The notes under the pieces were generated by a model. It was not told the DNA's origin, made no database searches, and saw only the letters and a program-made list of their open reading frames with translations. A stretch of 7,989 nt of DNA, from the NCBI GenBank assembly GCA_013696365.1, contig JACCYS010000175.1:1-7989 (forward strand). Reading direction: 5' to 3'. Position numbers and translations under genes: made by a program. Shown here one piece after another: positions 1 to 6,208 of the stretch; position 1 is the first letter of the stretch; every line of letters begins with the position of its first letter. This DNA comes from Nocardioidaceae bacterium (lineage in GTDB: Bacteria > Actinomycetota > Actinomycetes > Propionibacteriales > Nocardioidaceae).

Positions 1-3
1 GAT

Positions 4-54
4 CCGAAGCAGACCACACAGCCGAAATGAGCGTCAAGGCGGGGTCTGCTTCGG
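4..54 (-). terminator. 12-bp inverted repeat downstream of rnpB, possible terminator
   Basis: CCGAAGCAGACC at 4-15 is the exact reverse complement of 43-54, with a 27-base loop. It lies about 50 bases past the 3' end of rnpB and would form a perfect 12-bp hairpin in the rnpB transcript. No run of U follows in the three bases left before the window edge. If it terminates, it is of the U-poor kind reported in high-GC actinobacteria. It could also be a processing structure or end a convergent gene outside the window. The structure is seen; the role is inferred. Confidence 0.4.
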
Positions 55-101
55 GGCCGGTCGCGGTCAAACCTGTACCGGTCGGCGGCGCCGGGCGTGT
101 G

Positions 102-522
102 GCGGACGAGCCGGCCGATAGGCCGGATTCTGTCGGTCACCTTGCGGTGATCGTGGCGACCATCCATCTGCGGGCGCCGTCACCGGCGCCCTCCTGCGGC
201 CTACCCGCGGACTCGGGCGAGCAGCCCTCAGACGTCTGCGCAGGCCGGCCGCGAACGGCCGGCCCTTTTGGCCTTGCTCCGGGTGGGGTTTACCGAGCCG
301 CCCCGGTTGCCCGAGGCGCTGGTGGTCTCTTACACCACCGTTTCACCCTTGCCCGCACCGCTGAGGCCGTAACCTCCGCGGCCGCTGGCGGTCTGCTTTC
401 TGTGGCACTGTCCCGCGGGTCACCCCGGGTGGGTGTTGCCCACCACCGTGCTCTGTGGAGTCCGGACCTTCCTCGACGCGACACCGCAGTGCGCGCCGCG
501 GCCGCCTGACCGGCTCGTCCGC
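102..522 (-). ncRNA. rnpB: RNase P RNA (M1 RNA, bacterial class A)
   Basis: This is the catalytic RNA of ribonuclease P, which with the RnpA protein removes the 5' leader of pre-tRNAs. Read on the minus strand it shows the universal core elements. The 5' conserved block GAGGAAGGTCCGGACTCC lies at 457-474. The ACAGAAA element lies near 394-403. The block with GGTGAAACGG and GTGTAAGAGACCACCAG lies at about 319-349. GGTAAACCCC lies at 285-294. The 3' ACAGAATCCGGC with the trailing C/G-rich stem lies at about 114-133. The ends are set by a perfect 13-bp P1 helix, 102-114 pairing with 510-522, which gives a mature RNA of about 421 nt, a normal length for actinobacteria. A TAGGCT hexamer at 530-535 fits its -10 box. 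I see no protein gene inside this stretch. Confidence 0.97.
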
Positions 523-529
523 GACGGTC

Positions 530-535
530 AGCCTA
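530..535 (-). promoter_or_regulatory. Probable -10 box of rnpB
   Basis: On the minus strand TAGGCT matches the actinobacterial TANNNT -10 consensus and ends 7 bases before the first P1 base at 522. Transcription would therefore begin at or within two bases of the mature 5' end. I see no convincing -35 hexamer 16-18 bases further upstream, where the DNA is nearly all G and C. Confidence 0.55.
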
Positions 536-603
536 CCGCCCGCCGTGCCCCCGGGCCGTACGCCGGCCCCGTACGCCTGCCCGCACGCGCGCCACGCACG
601 CCG

Positions 604-685
604 GCCACGTTTACGTGGCGGACCAACCCTTCACGGGGTGTGCGCGCCACGTAAAGGGCCAGCAAGCCACGTTTACGTGGCGCGC
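604..685. repeat. Repeated palindrome cluster GCCACGTTTACGTGGC upstream of rnpB
   Basis: The 16-base palindrome GCCACGTTTACGTGGC (7-bp arms, TT centre) occurs at 604-619 and again, identical, at 666-681. A half copy in inverted orientation at 646-655 extends to a perfect 14-bp inverted repeat, 642-655 with 672-685, around a 16-base loop. The cluster fills the gap between the end of the RNase H/phosphatase gene and the rnpB promoter, and is noticeably richer in A/T than its surroundings. It could be an operator for a dimeric regulator or a set of terminator hairpins ending the upstream operon. No T-run follows any copy. The structure is certain; the function is not known. The rest of 536-707 holds no gene that I can see. 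Confidence 0.7.
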
Positions 686-707
686 GTGCTGGCGGGACGG
701 GGGCGCG

Positions 708-1820
708 TCACTCCGGCTCGTACGAGAACGTACGCAACACCGCCACGCCGTCCGGCCACCACTGGGTGACTGTCAGCGAGGCCGGCGCCAGCTGCATGCG
801 GTGCATCAACGGCGCCGATGCGTCCAGGGTTTGACGCACGATGGACTTGATCGGCGTGACGTGGCTGACGAGCAACACGGTGCCCCCGCGGTGGTCAGCC
901 AGCACCGTACGCAGCGCCCGATCGACCCGGGTGGCGACCGCCCGCTGTGTCTCCCCGCCGGGCGGGTGTACGTCCTCGTCGCCGAGCCAGCTGGTCAACA
1001 GGTCGGGCCAGTGCTGTTGGACCGCAGCGAACGACATCCCGTCCCAATCACCGAAGGCGGCCTCCGCCAGGTCGTCCTCCACGGCCACCGGCAGGTTGAG
1101 CTCATCTGCTGCCGTCTGCGCTGTCTCCCGGCAACGGCGCAGCGGCGAGCTGACGATCGCGTCGATCGAACCGACTCCGTCGAGACCGACGGGGTCGCTG
1201 TGACGACGGGCGAGCCAGCCGGCCGCCCGCTGCGCCTGCGCTTCACCGCGCTCGGTCAAACCGGGATCGCTGCCACCGCTGCCACAGAACAGCTTTGCCT
1301 CGGTGCTCGCGGTGACCCCGTGCCGCAGCAGCACCACGGTGCTCGGCACAGTCTCGAGCCGGTCCCGCCACCCGACCAGCGGGTCGCCCTTCGAGCCGGT
1401 GTCCGAGGCCTCGCCATCGAGGGCAGCGTTGACCAACCGATCGGCGGCACCGTTCTCGGCCCGCGGCACCCAGGTCCAGACAGTCCCCGCCGGCGCCATC
1501 CCGCGGGCCCGAATCGCCAGCGACCGCATGTCCGGATGCTTGACCTTCCACCGCCCCGCCATCTGCTCAACGACCAGCTTGGAATCCATCCGCACCTCAA
1601 CCCGCGCCTGCGGCGCGTGCGCGGCTACCAGCTCGAGCCCCGCGATCAGGCCGCGATACTCCGCGACGTTGTTGCTCGCGGTGCCGATCGCCTCCGCCAC
1701 CTCCGCCAGCACCCGGCCGCTGTCCTGGTCGCGCAGCAGCGCACCGTATGCGGCCGGGCCGGGATTGCCCCTGGCCCCCCCGTCGGCCTCGACCACGACT
1801 CGCAGACTCGGCTCGCTCAC
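708..1820 (-). CDS. Bifunctional RNase HI / acid phosphatase (histidine phosphatase) protein
   Basis: A 370-residue fusion of two enzymes, like Rv2228c of M. tuberculosis (364 aa). Residues 6-135 form an RNase HI domain that cuts the RNA strand of RNA:DNA hybrids. Its acidic residues are D13 (in EADGGARGNPG), E54 (NNVAEYRG), D79 (RMDSK) and D127 (NGAADRLVN). Residues 160-368 are a histidine phosphatase of the CobC/phosphoglycerate-mutase superfamily: the RHG motif is at 166-168 (phospho-accepting H167), SSPLRRCRETA is at 224-234, and the second catalytic His is at 320 in LLVSHVTP. In mycobacteria the C-terminal half has been linked to alpha-ribazole phosphatase activity in cobalamin synthesis; the physiological substrate here is inferred. 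The GTG start at 1818-1820 overlaps the upstream TGA stop as GTGA, so translation is probably coupled. An in-frame GTG at 1857-1859 would add 13 unconserved residues inside the neighbour and is not preferred. Confidence 0.95.
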   Translation of the reverse strand: MSEPSLRVVVEADGGARGNPGPAAYGALLRDQDSGRVLAEVAEAIGTASNNVAEYRGLIAGLELVAAHAPQARVEVRMDSKLVVEQMAGRWKVKHPDMRSLAIRARGMAPAGTVWTWVPRAENGAADRLVNAALDGEASDTGSKGDPLVGWRDRLETVPSTVVLLRHGVTASTEAKLFCGSGGSDPGLTERGEAQAQRAAGWLARRHSDPVGLDGVGSIDAIVSSPLRRCRETAQTAADELNLPVAVEDDLAEAAFGDWDGMSFAAVQQHWPDLLTSWLGDEDVHPPGGETQRAVATRVDRALRTVLADHRGGTVLLVSHVTPIKSIVRQTLDASAPLMHRMQLAPASLTVTQWWPDGVAVLRTFSYEPE

Positions 1821-2560
1821 AAGCCAGACTCTGCAGTACGCACCAGCAACCGGTTGCACTCCGGGCAGCGCAACACGGCGTCTGTCGGTTCGCCGGCCAG
1901 CTCACGCAGGTCGGCGGCGTTGAGCTCCAGGCGGCACCCCTCGCACCGCCGCTGACGAAGCGCTGCAGCGCCCACGCCGCCTTGCTGGGCGCGGATCTTG
2001 TCGTAGAGGGCGAGCAGGTCCGCCGGCACCAGAGCGACGGCACGGGCCCGCTCGGCGCGGGCCAACGCAGCCTGGCGGTCGAGCTCGGCGATGGACTCGT
2101 CCCGGCGCGCGGTGGCGTCGCTCAGCTCAGCATCCAGCTCAACCAGCTGCCGTTCGCTGCCTGCGGCGTCGGCACGCGCCTGATCGAGCTGTTCCATCAC
2201 CTCCAGCTCGGCGTCTTCCAGCACGGAGATGCGCCGGTCCAGGCTCCCGACCTCATGCTGCAACTTCTCGAGCTCCCGGGGCGACCCGACCGCTCCGGTG
2301 TCCAGCCGCTGCTGGTCCCGCTGGCGGCGTGTCCGCACCTGAGCGACGTCGCTGTCGGCCTTGCGGACGTCGGTCTCCAAGTCGGTCGCGGTCATCTGCT
2401 GCACGCCGAGACCGGTGGCCACCTCTGCTCGGCGAGCCTGCAACTGGTCGACGGTGGCGACCTCGGGCAGTCGGCGCAGCCGGTGGGTCAGCAGGTCGAG
2501 GCGAGCGTCGTGGGCCTGCACGTCGAGCAGGGCGTGCTGGGCGGGGGGTTCGGCTCTCAG
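1817..2560 (-). CDS. Coiled-coil C4-type zinc-ribbon protein, probable CTG start
   Basis: A 247-residue member of the family of Rv2229c (C4-type zinc ribbon, DUF164/COG1579). Residues about 15-180 are charged, heptad-like alpha helix expected to form a long coiled-coil hairpin. The family core QQRLDTGAV..SPRELEKLQ is at about 83-101 and LYDKIRAQQGGVGAA at about 185-199. The C-terminal zinc ribbon has cysteine pairs C206/C209 (CEGC) and C232/C235 (CPEC), followed by the family ending LVRTAESGL. The molecular role is not established; nucleic-acid or protein binding through the ribbon is often suggested. Start choice: no ATG, GTG or TTG precedes the conserved N-terminus (RAEPPAQHALLDVQAHD), but a CTG at 2558-2560 sits 6 bases after a perfect AAGGAG (2567-2572). 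The only other candidate, GTG at 2519-2521, lacks a ribosome site and cuts conserved sequence. It lies 34 bp after nif3 and overlaps the RNase H gene by GTGA. Confidence 0.92.
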   Translation of the reverse strand: MRAEPPAQHALLDVQAHDARLDLLTHRLRRLPEVATVDQLQARRAEVATGLGVQQMTATDLETDVRKADSDVAQVRTRRQRDQQRLDTGAVGSPRELEKLQHEVGSLDRRISVLEDAELEVMEQLDQARADAAGSERQLVELDAELSDATARRDESIAELDRQAALARAERARAVALVPADLLALYDKIRAQQGGVGAAALRQRRCEGCRLELNAADLRELAGEPTDAVLRCPECNRLLVRTAESGL

Positions 2561-2566
2561 CGGAGG

Positions 2567-2572
2567 CTCCTT
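2567..2572 (-). promoter_or_regulatory. Strong ribosome binding site that decides a CTG start
   Basis: On the minus strand AAGGAG, fully complementary to the 16S rRNA tail, is followed by CCTCCG and then CTG (2558-2560) in frame with the zinc-ribbon protein. The 6-base spacing is optimal. No other start codon lies within usable distance, which argues for initiation at CTG. Confidence 0.75.
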
Positions 2573-2594
2573 GCGGGTAGTACGTGCAGGTCGG

Positions 2595-3809
2595 TCAATG
2601 CGCCGGTCCGATCATCGGCAGATGTCCGGTCCAGGGGTCGGTCACTGCACTCGACACCCGGACGTCCACCGTAGTCGCCGACTTCAGCCGGTGCGCCAAC
2701 CGCGGCAGCCAGGTCCACTCGGCCGCCATGTGCGGCACGTCGACCACCGCGGGGGTCGACGGGTCCTGCGCGGCATGCTCGAGGAACTCCGAAACCGGAT
2801 GATGCCGCAGGTCGGACGTCACATAGACGTCGACGCCAGTTGCTCGCACCTGGTCCAGCAAGAAGTCACCGGCACCACCGCACACCGCCACCCGCGTCAC
2901 CCACCGGTCGGGGTCACCGGCCACCCGCAGTGCGCTTGGGGTTGCCGGCAGGGCGGCCACGACCTGCCGGGTGAAGTCCGCCAGCCGCAGCGGTTCAGGC
3001 AGGTGTCCGACCCGCCCGGCTCCCCGGGCGCCGGCCTGGCCGTCCGCGGCATGCGGCCCGGGGTCGGCGAGCTCGACCAGGTCGAAGGCCGGCTCCTCGT
3101 ACGGGTGCGCGGCCCGCATCGCCGCAACGACCGGACCGCGCAGGTGACGCGCCAGCACTGTCTCCAGCCTGGTCTCGGGGACCTGCTCGACCCGCCCGAC
3201 CGCACCTACCGCGGGCTCGGCGCCAGGCAGCGGCCGGAAGGAACCGGTCCCCGTCGAGCTGAACGTGCACCTGTCGTAGTCACCGATTGCCCCGGCACCG
3301 GCGTCGGTGATCGCCGTCGCCACTGCCTGCACGGCCTCGTGCGGGACGAAGACGACGAGCTTGTCCATCGCTTCGGTCTGGTCGGTATGGTCCTGGTCGG
3401 GGTCGATCGGCCGCAGATCCGTCAGGCCGAGCGCCAGGGCAAGCGACTCGCTGACCCCGCCGGCTGGCGAGTCGGCATTCGTGTGGCAGACGTGCAGCGC
3501 GACACCGGCACGCACCAGGTCGTGCACCACTCGTCCCTTGGGTGTCGTCGCCGCGACCCCATGCACCGCGCGCAACAGCAGGGGATGGTGTACGACAAGC
3601 AGGTCTGCCTGCCAGGCGAGGGCCTCGTCCACCACCTGGCGCACCGGGTCCACCGCCAGCAGTAGCCGGCGGGCGGGGGTGGCAGGGTCACCGCAGACGG
3701 TCCCGACCGCGTCCCACGAGTCCGCTCGCTCCGGCGGGTACCAGCTGTCCAGCAGGTCCGTCACCGAGCCGACGGTGTGGTCGGCTGCGGGTGGCTGGGG
3801 CACGGGCAC
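2595..3809 (-). CDS. Nif3-like dinuclear metal-centre protein (GTP cyclohydrolase I type 2 homologue)
   Basis: A 404-residue NIF3/YbgI-family protein, matching Rv2230c. These proteins form toroidal oligomers with a two-metal site in each subunit; the substrate is unsettled despite the common name. Metal-site motifs are visible: VVHHPLLLR with H74/H75, HTNAD at 109-113, and at the C-terminus DVPHMAAEW with H360 and E364. DLRHHP (333-338) is also family-typical. Between the two halves, residues about 150-245 are the PII/CutA-like insert of the long form, with GDYDRCTFSSTGTGSF at 176-191 and HPYEEPAFD at 235-243. It heads the operon with the zinc-ribbon and RNase H/phosphatase genes, an order conserved in actinobacteria. 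The GTG start at 3807-3809 has no ribosome site but lies 6 bases after TAACCT, which suggests a leaderless mRNA. Confidence 0.94.
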   Translation of the reverse strand: MPVPQPPAADHTVGSVTDLLDSWYPPERADSWDAVGTVCGDPATPARRLLLAVDPVRQVVDEALAWQADLLVVHHPLLLRAVHGVAATTPKGRVVHDLVRAGVALHVCHTNADSPAGGVSESLALALGLTDLRPIDPDQDHTDQTEAMDKLVVFVPHEAVQAVATAITDAGAGAIGDYDRCTFSSTGTGSFRPLPGAEPAVGAVGRVEQVPETRLETVLARHLRGPVVAAMRAAHPYEEPAFDLVELADPGPHAADGQAGARGAGRVGHLPEPLRLADFTRQVVAALPATPSALRVAGDPDRWVTRVAVCGGAGDFLLDQVRATGVDVYVTSDLRHHPVSEFLEHAAQDPSTPAVVDVPHMAAEWTWLPRLAHRLKSATTVDVRVSSAVTDPWTGHLPMIGPAH

Positions 3810-3815
3810 CGCGCC

Positions 3816-3821
3816 AGGTTA
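3816..3821 (-). promoter_or_regulatory. Probable -10 box giving a leaderless nif3-operon transcript
   Basis: On the minus strand TAACCT (TANNNT) is followed by exactly six bases, GGCGCG, and then the GTG start of the Nif3-like gene. This puts the transcription start at the G of GTG, the arrangement of leaderless mRNAs common in actinobacteria. I see no clear -35 element. It lies in the 42-bp gap between divergent genes. On the plus side of that gap I find no convincing promoter for the patatin gene. Confidence 0.5.
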
Positions 3822-3851
3822 GTGCGCCGGCGGTCTGGGACCATCGGACCC

Positions 3852-4700
3852 ATGTCAGCTGAGCACCAGCACCCTGTTGCCTTCGTGCTGGGCGGTGGCG
3901 GACTGCTCGGCGCCAGCGAGGTCGGCATGCTGCGGGCGCTGCTCGAAGCCGGGGTGGTTCCCGACCTGATCTGCGGCACCTCGGTCGGCGCGATCAACGG
4001 GGCCATCGTGGCCGCGGCCCCTGACCTCGACGCCGTCGAGCGGCTCACCGGGCTGTGGGAACAGCTAGCCCGCAGCGACGTCTTCGGCGGCTCACTGCTG
4101 CGCCGCAGCGCGACGTTGCTGCGCACCCGGACACACCTGCACCCGCCGGAGCCGCTGCGCAACCTGGTGACCGAACACCTCGGCGACGCCCGCATCGAGA
4201 ACCTTGCGGTGCCCTTCCAGTGCGTGGCGGCGAACATCGAGCGGGCCACCGAGCACTGGTTCACCAACGGACCACTCGTTGAGGCCGTGCTGGCCAGCAG
4301 TGCAGTGCCCGGCTTGATGGCACCCGTACGGATCGGCGACGAGCACTTCCTCGACGGTGGCCTGGTCGCCAGCATTCCCGTCGACCGGGCGGTCGCGCTC
4401 GGCGCGCGCACGATCTACGTCTTGCACGTCGGCCGGATCGAGGCCCGGTTGCGTCCACCACGCTTTCCGTGGGAGGTAGGGCTCATCGCCTTCGAGATCG
4501 CCCGCCGGCACCGGTTCGCCAGCGCGATGGCCAACCTCCCCACCGGCGTGGACGTGCACGTGCTGTCCACCGGCGGCGAACCGGTGGGCTTCTCCGACGT
4601 CCGGCAGTTGCGCTACCGCAACTTCGCCGCGGTTCCGCGCCGCATCGCCGACGCATACGCCGCCACCGTCGACCAGCTGCAGGACCGAGAGCTGCCGTGA
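3852..4700 (+). CDS. Patatin-like phospholipase
   Basis: A 282-residue patatin-family acyl hydrolase that likely cleaves ester bonds of (lyso)phospholipids or other lipids through a Ser-Asp dyad. The glycine-rich oxyanion loop VLGGGGLLGASEVG is at 12-25. The nucleophile elbow is GTSVG at 42-46 with S44. The ASSAVPG block is at 148-154. The second catalytic residue D168 lies in FLDGGLVASIPV. The core motifs are complete, so the enzyme should be active. No signal peptide or membrane segment is seen, so it is probably cytoplasmic or peripheral to the membrane. The ATG start fits the usual distance to the oxyanion loop; only a weak GGGA (3837-3840) precedes it. A longer reading from 3777 would overlap the divergent nif3 gene and is rejected. 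Its TGA stop overlaps the GTG of the acyltransferase gene, indicating one operon. The exact lipid substrate cannot be told from sequence. Confidence 0.93.
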   Translation: MSAEHQHPVAFVLGGGGLLGASEVGMLRALLEAGVVPDLICGTSVGAINGAIVAAAPDLDAVERLTGLWEQLARSDVFGGSLLRRSATLLRTRTHLHPPEPLRNLVTEHLGDARIENLAVPFQCVAANIERATEHWFTNGPLVEAVLASSAVPGLMAPVRIGDEHFLDGGLVASIPVDRAVALGARTIYVLHVGRIEARLRPPRFPWEVGLIAFEIARRHRFASAMANLPTGVDVHVLSTGGEPVGFSDVRQLRYRNFAAVPRRIADAYAATVDQLQDRELP

Positions 4701-5734
4701 GGCTGCCGCCGGCTGCCGTCCGCCGCATCGTCGGGCCGATCGTCCTCGCCGCCGCCTGGCTGCTGTGCCTGGTCACGCTGCCGGTGCTGGCTCTCGTGGC
4801 CGCGATCGCGTCGTTCTTCCTGCCCGGACGGCTGCGGGCGCTGCGCCTGCTCGGGTTCGCCCTGGTTGGCCTGACCCTCGAGCTGGGCGCGCTGGCGGCT
4901 GCCGGTGCTCTCTGGCTGGCGAGCGGGCTCGGCGTACGACTGCACACTGAGCGGTTCCAGCGAGCGCACTACGGGCTGCTGCGGCGACTGCTCCGAGCGC
5001 TGGTGCGGGTGGCGCGGCGGTTGTTCGCCTTGCGGATCGAGACCGACCAGGTGTCCTGGACCCCGCTCGACGACGGGGTGCCCGGGTCCAACAACGCCAT
5101 GATCGTGCTCAGCCGGCACGCGGGGCCCGGCGACAGCCTGTTGCTGCTGGACACGTTGATGAACCGGGACCACCGGCGGCGGCCTCGCACCGTGCTGATG
5201 CAGAGCCTGGTGCTGGACCCGGTGGTCGACGTGTTGTTCCACCGGGTGCCGTCGCGGTTTGTCGATCCACACCCGGCGTCCGGTGACCCGGTGCAGGCTG
5301 GGATCGCCGAGCTTGCCTCCGAGCTCGGCGACGACGATGCGCTGCTGATCTTTCCCGAGGGGGGCAACTACACCCCGGCCCGCCGCCGGCGCGCCATCGA
5401 CACGCTGCGCAGCCGCGGACACGACAGCTATGCGGAGCGGGCAGAGAAGATGCTGCACGTGCTGCCGCCCCGACCCGGAGGGGTGCTCGCAGCCATCGAG
5501 GCGGCACCGCATGCCGACCTGGTGCTGGTGGCGCACACCGGGCTGGAGCACATCACCGGCCTCCGGTCAGCCTGGCACGTGCTGCACGAGCACAAGCGGC
5601 TGCAGCTGCGATGGTGGTTCCACGCTGCGCAAACCCTCCCCGCGGGGCGGGAGGACCGGATCGCCTGGCTGTACGAGCGGTGGACCGAGATCGACGACTG
5701 GATAGCCCAGCAGGAGGGGCTGCAGAAGTCCTAG
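4697..5734 (+). CDS. Membrane-anchored 1-acylglycerol-3-phosphate-type acyltransferase
   Basis: A 345-residue protein of the PlsC-like acyltransferase superfamily, which moves acyl chains from acyl-CoA or acyl-ACP onto lysophosphatidate or related acceptors at the inner membrane. Two hydrophobic stretches, about 12-42 and 52-77, should anchor it. The catalytic HX4D motif is SRHAGPGD with H141 and D146; the later FPEGGN block (219-224) is the phosphate-binding FPEG motif, with G in place of the usual T. The spacing of about 75 residues between the motifs is normal. The length exceeds the 220-260 residues usual for a minimal PlsC because of the N-terminal membrane segments and a C-terminal tail of about 55 residues. 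The GTG start forms GTGA with the patatin stop, so translation is probably coupled. An open frame continues upstream to 4469, but that part is out-of-frame patatin sequence. Its TAG stop lies in a CTAG shared with the convergent gene. Substrate specificity is not visible. Confidence 0.9.
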   Translation: MRLPPAAVRRIVGPIVLAAAWLLCLVTLPVLALVAAIASFFLPGRLRALRLLGFALVGLTLELGALAAAGALWLASGLGVRLHTERFQRAHYGLLRRLLRALVRVARRLFALRIETDQVSWTPLDDGVPGSNNAMIVLSRHAGPGDSLLLLDTLMNRDHRRRPRTVLMQSLVLDPVVDVLFHRVPSRFVDPHPASGDPVQAGIAELASELGDDDALLIFPEGGNYTPARRRRAIDTLRSRGHDSYAERAEKMLHVLPPRPGGVLAAIEAAPHADLVLVAHTGLEHITGLRSAWHVLHEHKRLQLRWWFHAAQTLPAGREDRIAWLYERWTEIDDWIAQQEGLQKS

Positions 5735-6126
5735 CCTTCGACCGCGACCTGGACGGTGAACCCGTCGTCATCGCGGGTGTAGGTGACGCTGTCGCAGAGC
5801 TCGTGCACCGCCCACAGACCCATCCCGTGATCGGGCCGACTGCCGTCCAGCGGAGCTGTCAGTGCCGGCTCGTCGCTGATGCCGTCACCACCATCGGTCA
5901 CCGCGCACTGCAGCGCCTGCGCGGCCGCCGACAGCACCACCCGGAACGGCGGTACACCATGCACCAGCGCGTTGGTCGCCACCTCGCTGACAGCCACGAC
6001 GAACCCGTCGACGGCATCCGCAGGCACGTCTGTACGCAGCGCCGTCGCATAGACCGTCCGGCGCAGCTCGCTCAGACTTGCCCACCCGTCGAACGCCCAG
6101 CGCACGGTGATGTCGGGTCCGGACAC
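5731..6126 (-). CDS. RsbW-type ATP-binding protein (anti-sigma factor / regulatory serine kinase-like)
   Basis: A 131-residue GHKL ATPase of the HATPase_c_2 group that includes RsbW and SpoIIAB. Relatives bind and inhibit a sigma factor or phosphorylate an anti-sigma antagonist of the STAS type. The N box is VSEVATNALVHG with E48 and N52. The G1 box is VTDGGDG with D78, G80 and G82. The G2 box is DHGMGLWAV with G101 and G103. The protein is the bare kinase domain, with no membrane segment or fused phosphatase. No sigma factor or antagonist gene is adjacent, as with many orphan actinobacterial copies, so its partner is unknown. I prefer the GTG at 6124-6126: conserved sequence (PDITVRWAFDG) begins just after it, and TACCGT lies 6 bases upstream. 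An in-frame ATG at 6160-6162 would add 12 residues but also lacks a ribosome site. Confidence 0.87.
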   Translation of the reverse strand: MSGPDITVRWAFDGWASLSELRRTVYATALRTDVPADAVDGFVVAVSEVATNALVHGVPPFRVVLSAAAQALQCAVTDGGDGISDEPALTAPLDGSRPDHGMGLWAVHELCDSVTYTRDDDGFTVQVAVEG

Positions 6127-6132
6127 GTCGGT

Positions 6133-6138
6133 ACGGTA
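6133..6138 (-). promoter_or_regulatory. Possible -10 box for a leaderless RsbW-like transcript
   Basis: On the minus strand TACCGT (TANNNT) is followed by six bases, ACCGAC, and then GTG at 6124-6126, the same geometry as at the Nif3-like gene. It would allow transcription independent of the metalloprotease gene. I see no certain -35 element. If the ATG at 6160-6162 is the true start, this motif lies inside the coding region and is accidental. Confidence 0.35.
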
Positions 6139-6179
6139 CCCGCGTGAACAGGCGGCAAACATGATCGCTGCATCGGCAA

Positions 6180-6208
6180 CCGCCCGCTCACTTGCCGCCC
6201 GCTCACTT
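6180..6208 (-). repeat. 15-bp tandem duplication across the metalloprotease stop codon
   Basis: The 14-base unit CCGCCCGCTCACTT occurs at 6180-6193 and 6195-6208, giving a 15-bp period. On the coding strand each unit reads AAGTGAGCGGGCGG, so AAG TGA (last codon plus stop of the metalloprotease) is repeated in frame just after the real stop at 6203-6205. It looks like a replication-slippage duplication. It leaves the protein unchanged. Confidence 0.75.

Noticed and set aside
391..404. Sequence AAGCAGACC shared by rnpB and the inverted repeat at 4-54
   Set aside because: A nine-base match to a conserved rnpB element; too short to claim duplication.
27..509. Open frames across the RNase P RNA
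   Set aside because: The stretch is a structured RNA with every conserved element; the translations have no protein-like features.
615..1955. Long plus-strand open frame opposite the RNase H/phosphatase gene
   Set aside because: It arises from GC-rich codon periodicity; its translation is low-complexity and Arg-rich with no motifs, while the minus strand has complete catalytic motifs.
2361..3665. Long plus-strand open frame opposite nif3
   Set aside because: Same antisense effect; no domain is recognisable and the minus-strand Nif3 motifs are intact.
4469..4696. N-terminal extension of the acyltransferase
   Set aside because: It lies inside the patatin gene in another frame, is Arg/Pro-rich, and the GTG at 4697 gives a proper membrane-anchor start.
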